Positions 8,048 through 16,902 of a DNA stretch of 64,000 nt are shown piece after piece (position 1 is the first letter of the stretch; each line of letters begins with the position of its first letter). Below the pieces are notes generated by a model. That model was not told where the DNA came from. It made no database searches and worked only from the letters and a program-made list of their open reading frames with translations. The stretch spans positions 3,286,001 to 3,350,000 of the forward strand of contig OZ260079.1 in assembly GCA_965284365.1 (NCBI GenBank), given 5' to 3'. Source of the stretch: Phragmitibacter sp965284365. Its GTDB lineage: Bacteria > Verrucomicrobiota > Verrucomicrobiia > Verrucomicrobiales > Verrucomicrobiaceae. A program made the position numbers and the translations under genes.

Positions 8048-8280
8048 GCATGCTCCCTGCCGGGGAGAAGCTGTCTTTCGTAGGGCTCAAGACTTTTTCA
8101 CCGGCACCGACCGGCCACTTAGAGTTTAATCCGCGGTTCTTCACGCGGTGTCATCTCGCGCGTCGAGCGGGAGGTCAAGGCCACTGCCTGCAAGGTCATC
8201 CGGATCGTTGAGGATGATATTGATGACGAAGAAGAAACCGCTCGACTCGTGAATCATCTTCCGCGCAAAAGAAGGCGTCC
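8048..8280. other. Unassigned stretch before a small gene
   Basis: 233 bp. One frame ends in an acidic run (VEDDIDDEEET) and stops at 8280; I could not assign it to a family. Confidence 0.3.
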
Positions 8281-8622
8281 GTGAAATCCACAACCAGGGC
8301 CTCTACGGCGGCCAGCGTGGCTGACGCGGCCACCTCCTCCAACAAATTCAGCGCCAAACGGGCAGTCAAACCTGCGCAAGGGAATGATCTCGCGAAGTCT
8401 GATGCGGCGGCCAATATCTCCCCTGACAAACCGGCTGGGGCGGGGAACAACCGAGAGGCAAGGCCGACAGTGGCTTATGCAAGCCCTGTTGCCGGAGAGC
8501 GGGGTTTCATTTTTCCTCCTGGTGCGCCGGCTACTGCTAGGAACAAGTTGGACGTGCGGGGCCTAGGTTCAGGTCAAAAGGCACTTGACCCTAGGACGGG
8601 AGAATTTTTTGTGGTTCCGTAA
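8281..8622 (+). CDS. Small Ala-rich protein with a C-terminal PPG...DPRTG module
   Basis: 113 residues from GTG 8281; possibly a remnant of a longer protein. Residues 1-75 are low-complexity and rich in Ala, Ser, Lys. The last ~38 residues (GFIFPPGAPATARNKLDVRG then GSGQKALDPRTGEFFVVP) match the C-terminus of the lipoprotein at 60173-61096 (GFVYPPGTEQTPRNMIDVRD ...). The shared module suggests a real coding sequence, or at least a former one. No signal peptide is visible, which also points to N-terminal loss. Function is unknown. Confidence 0.45.
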   Translation: MKSTTRASTAASVADAATSSNKFSAKRAVKPAQGNDLAKSDAAANISPDKPAGAGNNREARPTVAYASPVAGERGFIFPPGAPATARNKLDVRGLGSGQKALDPRTGEFFVVP

Positions 8623-8962
8623 AGGCACGAGGCATGTTCCGGAGGCAATAGCGTCGGAGTCCATGGGTGCTGGCTCGGAGCGCTCTTCCAGCGGACTTGC
8701 GCCTCACCAATCAAGCAACATTATGCTTTCCGAGTTCACCCTTCAACGTACGCTGGCGTTTTGTTTCATCACCATTGCCGACGCGGCCGATACGCAGTTG
8801 TTGAAACTCCCGCGGGCGCGGCGGCGGTGCCCGAAGTAAGCGGCGTTCCAACGGAGGATCTCAGACATGATCCGGATTGAGCCGCGGAAAAGGACACATC
8901 GCCCGAAACCTGCTTTAGGCACCCGGCAAGCTTTTGCGACGCCTTCGCTCGGACTCATATCG
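8623..8962. other. Non-coding stretch
   Basis: 340 bp with no recognisable gene, RNA or repeat. Confidence 0.4.
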
Positions 8963-9424
8963 TTACTTGCGGGGCCGTGCGGAACGCCGCTTTGCATTAG
9001 AACTCCTTTCTGGACGCCCTTTTGTCATCACGCGCAGGAAATGGGACGCGCAACCGCAACCGTCGAATTCCTTAAAAAACCTGGCTTTCACAGGAGTCAT
9101 CAGTCGCCTTCTTACCATTTCGCTGGAAAACCTGCACGCATCCCACTTCGGACCCGAGATTGATGAGTGCACCTCAGGTTTGTTGCGCACTTCTAGAAGC
9201 GAATGAAGAAGTGGACAGTAGAAATCACTGTGAGCGACACGCCAGCAAAGCCTCTGCAAAGCGGGTCCGTCGACAATCCAAGCATAGGTTCCCGGTTCCA
9301 CGATTCCTCCACCCAGCGGACATGAAACCTGTCTGGAGGGCCGAATAACGACCATATAAAAATCGGCAGGGCGTAAGGAGCCGTTCTGCAAATCTTCTAA
9401 TAGTTCCGTGGCAAACTGTTTCAT
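8963..9424 (-). CDS. Hypothetical protein
   Basis: 153 residues from ATG 9424 (a TTG two codons earlier is less likely). The first ~100 residues look like a folded, well-composed protein: MKQFATELLEDLQNGSLRPA, DFYMVVIRPSRQV, a PLGGGIVEPGTYAWIVDG stretch and LCWRVAHSDFYCPLLHSLLE. The last ~45 residues are Arg-rich and less protein-like, so the true gene may have been truncated and run on. No ribosome binding site was seen. I do not recognise the family. It lies between the decayed plus-strand block and the minus-strand replication operon. Confidence 0.4.
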   Translation of the reverse strand: MKQFATELLEDLQNGSLRPADFYMVVIRPSRQVSCPLGGGIVEPGTYAWIVDGPALQRLCWRVAHSDFYCPLLHSLLEVRNKPEVHSSISGPKWDACRFSSEMVRRRLMTPVKARFFKEFDGCGCASHFLRVMTKGRPERSSNAKRRSARPRK

Positions 9425-9510
9425 GCTCAATACTGCTGACTAGCTTTGATACTCACTTCAAGAGATATTTAAAAAGATATAATATATCCAGGTCAACGGA
9501 TTGACCATGT

Positions 9511-9543
9511 CAACAACCCTGCCTCCATCGGGCAGGGTTGTTG
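9511..9543 (-). terminator. Hairpin after the DUF3987-like gene
   Basis: Perfect 13-bp inverted repeat (9511-9523 with 9531-9543) 77 bases past the stop of the minus-strand operon. No T-tract follows on either strand, so termination efficiency is uncertain. Confidence 0.45.
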
Positions 9544-9619
9544 TGTCAATGGTGTTACTAGCGATTAGTAGGCTCTGCACAGTAAGTCACCGCTGACGCT
9601 GCCAATGTCAGCGTTTTAG

Positions 9620-11125
9620 TCAAACAGTGCAGCTATGCAGCAGTCCGCTGGGGCATTCTGTCACAGATTTCTTCTTCAATAAGCGATCCAGTGCGCGGTC
9701 GCGGGTCCGATAAGACAATTGATGGAAGGACCGACAGATGTCACGTCGGGAAAGTGGACCTTTCCGTTTAACACAATCCAGAATCGCGTCATCCACCTCT
9801 GCATCGTCAATACTGTCAACACCGCCATGTTCAAGCTCTCCTCCAATGGCGTTGACGGCATCACGCAACGAGTCGCAGAACCTCGAGTGCTCTTGGCTTA
9901 GCCAAAGTGCGATCTTGCATGCTTTCTCCATTGTTGAATCACTGACTACGAATTCATCAGGTTTGTCCTCCTGCGTAAACACATCCAGGATGCTCAACAG
10001 CAGTGCCAGCTTCAGAGTGATTTCCGGCAAAATCTGCTGGGCGGTTGATTCCGACGGATGTGCCACCTTTTCAAATTCGCATCGATAGGCATGCAACCTG
10101 TGTGCGCTCGCGGGGCTCAATGACCAGACCAATGGCATCATAGTTTTGCACCTTATCGAATGAAGCGCTTCAACATGACGGCTCCATACACCAAAGATGG
10201 GCTCCTCTAGCGGCGCCAGATGGTTAGCGTTTGATCCATGGTAGGCAATAAGCAAAGGTGGACAGCATTTTTTCCAGGGGGAGCGGCGGGCATACATGAG
10301 AGCGGCGAGATTCTTTGGGGTCATCTGCCAGCAGAGATGCACCACCCCGGGACACGGAATCCCACTAGAGTTAGGCAGTTCCAGTCCCTTCCAGGAAAGC
10401 CAGAGCATCTCCCCTAGGTCATTGAGATTGGCCTTGGCTCCTGGCGCGTCCAGCGCCACTGCACCAGGTTGGTTTCCGAGACTTACCACGCACCTGTCGA
10501 AAGAGTGGTCAAGCAGGCCGGTCAGCCGCTTAGCAGATGAGGAATAAGCCGAAATGACTGGCCGCAGCAATTGTTGGTTGTTCAGGATGTGCTGATCCAG
10601 CTCATAGGGAGCCGGCCTGCCAACTAAGCCGACGGGCATGGCTTCCAGTTTCCGCAACTTCCGCTCTTCTTCCTCCAATATCTTTCTGCTTATGGCATGG
10701 TGCCGCTCAGTTCCTCTTCGGCTGGCCTTGAGCAGCGGGCTGGCGAGATGCTCAAAGATGTTGCCGCTCATGCCATCACTGACACAGAAGATAATGTTGA
10801 AGGGCGACGTAAGGCAGGCCGGACCATACTGAAGCTGCTGCGCTGCTCCATTCGCGGCGGCGAGCACCTGCAGGCACGAAATTAAGGCCGCACTAGGCTC
10901 CATGGTCCACTGACGCGCTGCATGGTGTGTCAGCTCAACCACGAACGATGGCAATAGTTGCAAGATTTCCTGAATCTTAATGTCATTCCCATGCCTGACC
11001 GGGGCGTCAGAGGCTGTCTCTCCCTGCCCTGCTGGCGTGGGAGGGGTGTGCTGCCCTCGGCCTGCCTGGTGTCCTTGGACTTTCTCTTGGTCGGCTTGCT
11101 GAGACTGTGTTGCGGGCGAGATCAT
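9620..11125 (-). CDS. DUF3987-like replication-associated protein, second of pair
   Basis: 501 residues. It starts in a 4-base overlap (ATGA) with the stop of the gene upstream, so the two are translationally coupled. The architecture resembles DUF3987 proteins of mobile elements: a helical N-terminal half with ISCLQVLAAANGAAQQLQYG (the usual opening of that domain), a central region and a C-terminal winged-helix-like tail (LDCVKRKGPLSRRDICRSF ... DRALDRLLKKKSVTE). Family members accompany primase-helicase genes on phages and integrative elements. I see no Walker motif. Either it is a divergent or inactive family member, or its role is structural. A Q-rich disordered region covers the first ~40 residues. 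Confidence 0.55.
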   Translation of the reverse strand: MISPATQSQQADQEKVQGHQAGRGQHTPPTPAGQGETASDAPVRHGNDIKIQEILQLLPSFVVELTHHAARQWTMEPSAALISCLQVLAAANGAAQQLQYGPACLTSPFNIIFCVSDGMSGNIFEHLASPLLKASRRGTERHHAISRKILEEEERKLRKLEAMPVGLVGRPAPYELDQHILNNQQLLRPVISAYSSSAKRLTGLLDHSFDRCVVSLGNQPGAVALDAPGAKANLNDLGEMLWLSWKGLELPNSSGIPCPGVVHLCWQMTPKNLAALMYARRSPWKKCCPPLLIAYHGSNANHLAPLEEPIFGVWSRHVEALHSIRCKTMMPLVWSLSPASAHRLHAYRCEFEKVAHPSESTAQQILPEITLKLALLLSILDVFTQEDKPDEFVVSDSTMEKACKIALWLSQEHSRFCDSLRDAVNAIGGELEHGGVDSIDDAEVDDAILDCVKRKGPLSRRDICRSFHQLSYRTRDRALDRLLKKKSVTECPSGLLHSCTV

Positions 11126-12570
11126 ACCTTCAAGCAGTAGCGGTTGGAATCAGGCTCCTGAATGATCCGGTTCTGTTTTAGCAGCCGCTCAACCGCGCCG
11201 GTAATCTCCGGTTGTTTGCCGCGACTGATCGACCGCTGCATTTCACGGGGCGTGAGAGCCCCTTTACTCTCAAGCGCTATGATGAGTTTCTGCGCCACCA
11301 AGTCCAGGCGAAGGTCACTGCTTCGGGAGCGGCAATCGTCTAGAATGGCTAGGTGACAGTTCAGAGCATACTTGGCTGTCGCTTCTGCCGCCAAGATAGG
11401 CCAAGCGCTGCCCTTGCTCTCGTCAAGCAACAGGAAAGCCCACAGTAGCTTGTAGAAAAGTGAATCAAACGCCCCGAGCAACCGGTCGGTGGAGCCGGCC
11501 AGGCGGTCTCGTATTTCATTGTCTACCCGCACGAGCTCCTTTGCGTTCTGTGGACTCATAGCGAGAATCGATCTCCTGCGGAGAATACGATCATTCATGA
11601 TTCTCTCAGTCTGCCTTATCAATGGCTGCCACCACGCCTGTCCACATGCTTGAATCGGAACGGACCGCGGGTTCCACAGGATGGATTGACCGATAAATCC
11701 TCGCTCGGAGGAATCATCATCAATGGCGTCTGCAAGATCCCACACTGGCATTGAGGCGATGAAACGAGCTTTAGCGTACTGATACATCCCGTGGCCCTGA
11801 TTGGGGTGGAGCGGCGGAACCTTGATGTCCATCCCGTTGAGAGCTGCTGCGAAATAGGACATGGCCTGATTGCCCTGCTTCGCGCCCTTCGTGAACGAAC
11901 CGCGGAAAAAACTGCCGGTTGTATCCAGCAGCAGGACATGATGATCGAACGAGTCCAAAAGTTTTGCTTCGAGGTCCATCACGTCATTCGTGCAGTGAAG
12001 CAATGAGGGCCTGTAACGGATCCCGGGTATGCGGCTAATCAACAGGCGATGTTTGCGCTGCGCCTCCGGGGCAAAAAATGCCTCGGCATCGAGTTCGCGC
12101 CACCCTCGGATCATGCCATCACCTGCACTGAGATCTTCAATCATCACCTCATTGACTTTCAGGCTTCGTTCGTAGAGATAGTCTCGCCACTGGGAATCGG
12201 TGTGCATCTGATTCGGCACCCCGAACGTGTATTGATCCAGAATCGGCCGGTGTTGTGATTGCGCCTGGACGCGCAGCGTATTCTGGATCACCAAGGCGGG
12301 ACTGACGACTTCCTCGATCGCGCGTTTCGCAACGAGAGACGAGCTGCTTAATCCAAGGAGATTAAAACCCGGCGTAATCAGTCGTCCGCTATCTGCCTGT
12401 AAGCCCGTCATTGGCCCCGCCAAGTCACCAAGAACGGCTGCGGCGAGTAGCGCCATATCTTCCGCCCGAATCCCCGCTGCCAAAGACATGCCGCAGAGGG
12501 TGTTGCCGAATGTCTCGGTCCAAGGGCTTTCCGCGGTGTGGTATTGAGAACTGGAGTTGCTGGAATTCAT
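11122..12570 (-). CDS. DUF3987-like replication-associated protein, first of pair
   Basis: 482 residues. N-terminal third: MALLAAAVLGDLAGPMTGLQ and GFNLLGLSSSSLVAKRAIEE, where DUF3987 proteins carry a P-loop-like GxSSSxKS turn; here the lysine is displaced. The middle holds FDHHVLLLDTTGSFFRGSF, a possible Walker B position. The C-terminus is a winged-helix-like segment (LESKGALTPREMQRSIS ... AVERLLKQNRII). Size and layout parallel the next gene, so the pair probably arose by duplication and divergence. It lies after a zinc-ribbon protein gene that in many relatives is fused to this domain. A role in element replication is inferred from the neighbours. Confidence 0.55.
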   Translation of the reverse strand: MNSSNSSSQYHTAESPWTETFGNTLCGMSLAAGIRAEDMALLAAAVLGDLAGPMTGLQADSGRLITPGFNLLGLSSSSLVAKRAIEEVVSPALVIQNTLRVQAQSQHRPILDQYTFGVPNQMHTDSQWRDYLYERSLKVNEVMIEDLSAGDGMIRGWRELDAEAFFAPEAQRKHRLLISRIPGIRYRPSLLHCTNDVMDLEAKLLDSFDHHVLLLDTTGSFFRGSFTKGAKQGNQAMSYFAAALNGMDIKVPPLHPNQGHGMYQYAKARFIASMPVWDLADAIDDDSSERGFIGQSILWNPRSVPIQACGQAWWQPLIRQTERIMNDRILRRRSILAMSPQNAKELVRVDNEIRDRLAGSTDRLLGAFDSLFYKLLWAFLLLDESKGSAWPILAAEATAKYALNCHLAILDDCRSRSSDLRLDLVAQKLIIALESKGALTPREMQRSISRGKQPEITGAVERLLKQNRIIQEPDSNRYCLKV

Positions 12571-12659
12571 TTTGGAAAGTCTCGAACAGTTGGATCAGAT
12601 AGCGCCGCCATGCAGAGTTGGTGCTCTCTTCGAAAATTCAAAAGAGTGTGATTTTGCGA

Positions 12660-12926
12660 TTACCTGAGGGCGTCAAAACGATGTGGCCTGATGATTATGG
12701 GTCTTGGCACTACAGCGCAGGCACTGTGGCCGCCGGCCAATTTAGCAATCAGTCGCCTATGCTCTTTGTCCTTAGGAAAGACGACGCAACCGAATTTTCC
12801 GCTCGGGTATATGACTAGATGATTTCCCTTCTGGTCGGATCCTGTGCTGTTGCACGCTGGGCATTGAGCAATAGTCTTGTCTTCATGAGTAGTGACATTC
12901 TTGAGTTTGGAGAGATCAAGGGACAT
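12660..12926 (-). CDS. Small zinc-ribbon protein (CHC2/primase-type)
   Basis: 88 residues. CPACNSTGSDQKGNHLVIYP followed by GKFGCVVFPKDKEHRRLIAK has the CxxC ... C pattern and the fourth ligand region of the zinc-ribbon module that usually forms the N-terminus of element primases or DUF3987 proteins (CPAC...GNHL...G.FGC..FPGD..HRR). Here it is a free-standing protein. It starts just downstream, on the minus strand, of the 9-bp repeat array and precedes the DUF3987-like pair by 89 bases. It likely binds single-stranded or repeat DNA during primer synthesis; that is inference. Confidence 0.7.
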   Translation of the reverse strand: MSLDLSKLKNVTTHEDKTIAQCPACNSTGSDQKGNHLVIYPSGKFGCVVFPKDKEHRRLIAKLAGGHSACAVVPRPIIIRPHRFDALR

Positions 12927-12951
12927 AATAATGGTTTGGTGACAGCGACCA

Positions 12952-13086
12952 CACAGCTAACACAGCTAACACGGCTAACACGGCTAACACGGCTAACACG
13001 GCTAACACGGCTAACACGGCTAACACGGCTAACACGGCTAACACGGCTAACACGGCTAACACGGCTAACACGGCTAACACGGCTAA
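12952..13086. repeat. Array of fifteen 9-bp direct repeats (CACGGCTAA)
   Basis: Fifteen head-to-tail units without interruption: the first two are CACAGCTAA, the other thirteen CACGGCTAA. The array lies between the Prim-Pol/helicase stop and the zinc-ribbon start. Because 9 is a multiple of 3, it reads as long stop-free repeats in several frames; these are not genes. Two inverted partial units (CCGTGT, CAGCCGTGT) occur at 13161-13175. Possible roles are iterons of a replication origin, a primase recognition site, or a slippage-prone minisatellite. Confidence 0.9.
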
Positions 13087-13166
13087 TTCTGTTTTTGAAG
13101 GTGGAGCAAATAGGGGCAGGCATTTACGAGAGAGTAAAATAAGGACAAATATGGGCTCTGCCGTGT

Positions 13167-13180
13167 CAGCCGTGTGGCTG
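13167..13180. other. Short hairpin at the end of the Prim-Pol gene
   Basis: CAGCC-GTGT-GGCTG abuts the Prim-Pol stop codon. Its arm is complementary to the GGCT core of the 9-bp repeats, so it could pair with array units in single strands. Confidence 0.4.
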
Positions 13181-15340
13181 TTACATCTGAACCTTCCCGA
13201 CGTCAGCATCGGCACTTGAAAGGACCCGAACGCCGGCATAGCCCCGCTTCCGAACGCCATGCTGCACGACGTTTTCTGATGAATGCGCACCATGAATTTC
13301 AAGAAGTTCGGTACCGACGCGCTTTTGAAAGAGGCGCTCCGGAATTGCATCGAAACCCGCGTTGGCGCAGTACTCACCGTAGGCCAAAAACAGTGTTGCA
13401 GTCGTTGTGTAGCCTTGGGAATAGGCAACTGTCCGTTGGGCCACGAACGAAGCGATGCTGTCGCTCTCAGTGAGCAGCTCAGTCACACGTGCTTTTTGGT
13501 CGGGATCCATAAAAACTTGGCCGAACTGGTGAATGTCCTCCAAAAATTTGACAGCTCCTTCGACCATCCAAGCGAAGATGCCGAGTCCTTCCTCTTCAAT
13601 CAAGTTGCGGGCAAAATGTGGAATCGGCTTTACGAAAGAGCTCCGCAAAAACCGAAGCACGACTAGGCGGCGCTCCCATGCGCTTTTGTCCCCCTCGAGA
13701 GCCACAAGAAGACGCGTGTTAGTTGTTATGAATACGGAGAAGACGCCTCGCATGTTCTGGCGGCCCTGCTGCCCCTTCAACTCGACCTCAAGCAGGTCGC
13801 CCCCTGTGAGCTTCTTCAGAACGGATGCACCTGCACCGTTCAGGAAAGTGCCGTTGACGTCCCGGCCGCACAGCAAGATCTTGCCTAAGAACGCGCCCAG
13901 TTCGAAGCGGTTAGTCAAGTGGGACGTTCTCAGCTCGGCTACATTGCGTTCGCCCACAATCAAATCCAGGACTTCAGAAAATGTCCCCTTGCCAGCCCCT
14001 CCAGGCCCCTCCAGGACCACGACTTTCTGAGAGAGGTTCGAGCCAAGCAACACTTGTCCGCACAATTTCTGGAGAAGGGCGATGTCCCCTGGAGACATTG
14101 CAGGATCCAAAAGCTCTTTGAGGAATCGAGGACACTGAGCAGTCTTGTCATAAGTCCACGGCAACTGATGCAGTGAACGGTAATCAGGGTGGAAGGCAAT
14201 GAGGTCCGGGGTGCCACTACTGAGATCCAGCATCCCATTCGCAATATGGATAAGCTTCCGGCGAGCAGTGTCGAAAGCACCTTTGTGTTCCACAAGACCC
14301 CGAAGCTGCGAGACTAACGAGCCGTGAAAGCTAGCTTTCCGAAGGTGAAGGATGCCGGGCGCATTGAATTCGTCTGCTGCGCTTTTGAGATCCAGAGAGA
14401 ACTGGTGTGCGATTGAGGCTTCTGTCCGTGGTGTCCAGACGCCTGTGCCGCCGTCATACTCGTAAAATCCCCGCTCCGGGTCATGAAGCACGAGATGCTC
14501 TGCCGCGAATTTTGCGACAAACCACGGTTCATTCAGCATGATGCGACCGCGGTTTGTGGTAGTGAATGGCTGGCCATACTTAGTAAACAACGTGTCATAG
14601 GCGTTTGGTATGCAAGTTGACGTCCACCCTTGGGGCCAAACAATCTGGTTAAATTTGAGAACCGGGAATCTGTTTCCCTCCATTTTGTACTTCACCCCTG
14701 AAGGGTGAAGCCCATCCAAGATGGTGAGGCAGTGTCCGGCGCGAAATTCGCCCACATTGACCCCCTGCACATTCTTGATCTGGCTGCAGCCTACTGGATA
14801 CTCGCCCTCCAGACGGAAGAGCAAGTTGAAGCAGCGGCTGCCATGCACCCGGAGCATGTTTTCAAACGCGTCTCGATTCAGTTCAAGGAACTCATTTGAG
14901 GCGTCAACATCGTCAAAATCGATTGTGACGAGATTGTTGGATCTTGGACCTGTGAGTAAGGCGATGTTATTGCGTTCCAACTCCGCAAGGTAGTTTTGAT
15001 TCTCCATTACTGAAGCGTTGAAATCCGGATAACCGATAGCCATTCGGGTTGGAGTCTTCGTGCCCCATCCGATAGGCACTAAGACAGCATCAAAACCTAA
15101 CATGTAGCGCAAGGAAACTACGCGGTGGGCATGTCGGAGACAATAGTGGTCTCCTGCGGTAAAGCTGCGGTTGAATGGAGGGGTCGGTCTGTCGTCATAT
15201 CCTTTCGGAGCGGTTTGCTCTTGCAAATAAGAGGAGGTTGCAGCATTTTCATGCTTGTTCACAGGGATCGTCCTCGCAGGCGTATTAGTGTGGACTGACC
15301 CCTGGTTGGCGCCAGGGGTCGTTTCATTATTGGGGGTCAT
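13181..15340 (-). CDS. Primase-polymerase / D5-type SF3 helicase fusion
   Basis: 719 residues, the replication initiator of the element. Residues ~85-225 form a Prim-Pol (archaeo-eukaryotic primase) domain: NNLVTIDFDDVDA with catalytic acids at D141, D143, D144, and the later GLHPSGVKYK (HPSG motif). Residues ~330-620 are a D5_N plus superfamily 3 helicase region: Walker A GPGGAGKGT at about 445-453, RNVAELRTSHLTNRFELG, and the FITTNTRL sensor segment. The C-terminus holds a winged-helix-like tail. The protein should make primers and unwind DNA at an origin, as in phages and satellite elements. It is preceded by the small HTH gene at 6 bases' distance and followed by the 9-bp repeat array. 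Confidence 0.88.
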   Translation of the reverse strand: MTPNNETTPGANQGSVHTNTPARTIPVNKHENAATSSYLQEQTAPKGYDDRPTPPFNRSFTAGDHYCLRHAHRVVSLRYMLGFDAVLVPIGWGTKTPTRMAIGYPDFNASVMENQNYLAELERNNIALLTGPRSNNLVTIDFDDVDASNEFLELNRDAFENMLRVHGSRCFNLLFRLEGEYPVGCSQIKNVQGVNVGEFRAGHCLTILDGLHPSGVKYKMEGNRFPVLKFNQIVWPQGWTSTCIPNAYDTLFTKYGQPFTTTNRGRIMLNEPWFVAKFAAEHLVLHDPERGFYEYDGGTGVWTPRTEASIAHQFSLDLKSAADEFNAPGILHLRKASFHGSLVSQLRGLVEHKGAFDTARRKLIHIANGMLDLSSGTPDLIAFHPDYRSLHQLPWTYDKTAQCPRFLKELLDPAMSPGDIALLQKLCGQVLLGSNLSQKVVVLEGPGGAGKGTFSEVLDLIVGERNVAELRTSHLTNRFELGAFLGKILLCGRDVNGTFLNGAGASVLKKLTGGDLLEVELKGQQGRQNMRGVFSVFITTNTRLLVALEGDKSAWERRLVVLRFLRSSFVKPIPHFARNLIEEEGLGIFAWMVEGAVKFLEDIHQFGQVFMDPDQKARVTELLTESDSIASFVAQRTVAYSQGYTTTATLFLAYGEYCANAGFDAIPERLFQKRVGTELLEIHGAHSSENVVQHGVRKRGYAGVRVLSSADADVGKVQM

Positions 15341-15345
15341 AGGAG

Positions 15346-15534
15346 TTAGGAGTTTGTAAGAAAACGATTAAGTTCTTCAGCAGAGATCAACACATGACGC
15401 AAAGCGCGACATGGTTTCAGAAGACCGCGTTTGATCATGCGGCGGACGGTCACTTGACTGACTCCGAGGAGGTCAGCGGCCTCGGAGAGTTTGTAAGCTT
15501 TTCGAGAGAACGAATTTGTTTGTGGAGTGCTCAT
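15346..15534 (-). CDS. Excisionase-like helix-turn-helix protein
   Basis: 62 residues. KLSEAADLLGVSQVTVRRMI followed by KRGLLKPCRALRHVLISAEE is the HTH_17 / MerR-like wing-helix of Xis and AlpA-type proteins. Such proteins bend attachment-site DNA to favour excision and often repress or activate neighbouring element genes. It starts the replication operon, 5 bases before the Prim-Pol gene. Its position between integrase and replication genes fits a switch between integration and excision or replication. Confidence 0.82.
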   Translation of the reverse strand: MSTPQTNSFSRKAYKLSEAADLLGVSQVTVRRMIKRGLLKPCRALRHVLISAEELNRFLTNS

Positions 15535-15574
15535 GCACTCCCATCTTCCCTCTTCAGTCGTTTATCGTCTGTGA

Positions 15575-16885
15575 TTAAAAATGCGAATAAATGTCACTGA
15601 CTTTTGCAAAGGCATTATCGGTGAACTCCGCGTATGCGCAGAGCTCTACTCTTGTCTCGTAAGCTGGCGATAGCGCGGAGACAAGCACACGCAAATCATC
15701 GCTGGAATGTTGTAACTCGGCGAGACGCAAATGGCCCTTGAACGGGTCAGTTTTGAGTGCCATTTGCAAGTGGATGAAGCGGCTAACCTCAAGGTCCAAG
15801 AGACCAATTTCTTTTAGAATGTCGCGGAGAACCGATGAATCGGACAGACGCAAAAACGCATCCACTCCGGGAAAACTTTTCGTTTGTCCCGCCAGACGTC
15901 TGAGTTCACCATCTAAGCCTAGACAAGGGATCCTTTTCGTCACGCCGAAAATGACAGTGCTCATGTCCTCCAAATTGATGTGATAATCTAGAGTCGCTAA
16001 TGCCTTGGCTAACGCTATGGCGTTAGATTTGCCTCTCGCCGATAATGGGAGGGCCTGAACCCTTTTTTCGATGAAACCCGCCGCATCTTCTCGACCGTTC
16101 CACCTGCTGAATTCACACGGCGCATCTGGACTTGTCAGATACTCGATAAGCTGATTGACGTTGCATTCCGACAATGAGCATCTTTCCAAGGGAACTATCC
16201 CACGCGAAGCCTTAATGTACTCGACAGGATTGGGCGGGCGTTTTAATTCTTGCCCTATCTGGATATACACTCTGTGAAGCCGGTCGAGTAGCCTGCTAGG
16301 AAAGAGAGGTTGCCTCATCTCTCTAACCGTCCGTGCAAATTGCGCGCGATCCATCCATCCCTCTGCTTGGTATTCCCAGTCAGATAAGAGTTTTTTGGGC
16401 AGAACTGATGGATCAAAAAAACCGTTTAATTTCTTCTTGCCGTTCTCTGTTTTGCGATACCAACTCCAAAACCGAAGTTCCTTCAGGGTGGGATGTCTTA
16501 GGCGGCTTGCATCAAAAATCAAAAAAGTGGCATTTATATGTAAGCGCTCTTGCATTTCTGGGTGGCTAGCGCGGTCCCTTATCTTACTGAGTGTCTGCCC
16601 CAAGGAGATCAGGTACGTCGGGCCTGCCTCCAACACGCGTTGATGAATCCAATCTTCAACTTGTTTAAGCGGCGTGAAGCGGTCATTCGGTTCCCATGGA
16701 CGATGAACACACGTGGGTTCGCGACGAGCATGAGCTATCGCATCATGGTAGGTGAGTGCTATATCGAATTGCGGGTCAAAAGCAGCATTGCCAAAGATGT
16801 AGAACAAGAATCGCCGCATTCGTCCTGCTTCCGCCAGGCGCGGCGAATGCGGCGGTCTTCCTCGGTTTGGCTCGTTTGCAGTCAT
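15575..16885 (-). CDS. Unrecognised 436-residue protein
   Basis: I do not recognise this protein. The composition is that of a soluble, folded protein with many Arg, Leu and Trp residues. An opening MTANEPNRGRPPHSPRLAEA tail is followed by FYIFGNAAFDPQFDIALTYH. The middle has LHINATFLIFDASRLRHPTL and LKELRFWSWYRKTENGKKKL; the C-terminal half is helical (NAIALAKALATLDYHINLED). No membrane segment, P-loop, zinc cluster or nuclease motif is obvious. It starts 18 bases after the integrase stop on the same strand and probably shares its transcript. It may be cargo or a recombination accessory factor. Confidence 0.7.
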   Translation of the reverse strand: MTANEPNRGRPPHSPRLAEAGRMRRFLFYIFGNAAFDPQFDIALTYHDAIAHARREPTCVHRPWEPNDRFTPLKQVEDWIHQRVLEAGPTYLISLGQTLSKIRDRASHPEMQERLHINATFLIFDASRLRHPTLKELRFWSWYRKTENGKKKLNGFFDPSVLPKKLLSDWEYQAEGWMDRAQFARTVREMRQPLFPSRLLDRLHRVYIQIGQELKRPPNPVEYIKASRGIVPLERCSLSECNVNQLIEYLTSPDAPCEFSRWNGREDAAGFIEKRVQALPLSARGKSNAIALAKALATLDYHINLEDMSTVIFGVTKRIPCLGLDGELRRLAGQTKSFPGVDAFLRLSDSSVLRDILKEIGLLDLEVSRFIHLQMALKTDPFKGHLRLAELQHSSDDLRVLVSALSPAYETRVELCAYAEFTDNAFAKVSDIYSHF

Positions 16886-16902
16886 TTGCGAATGCCGGTT
16901 GT

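Noticed and set aside
12815..13142. Frames encoding TRL, VSR or AVL repeats over the 9-bp array
   Set aside because: They arise because the 9-bp unit is three codons without stops; no start region or conserved domain.
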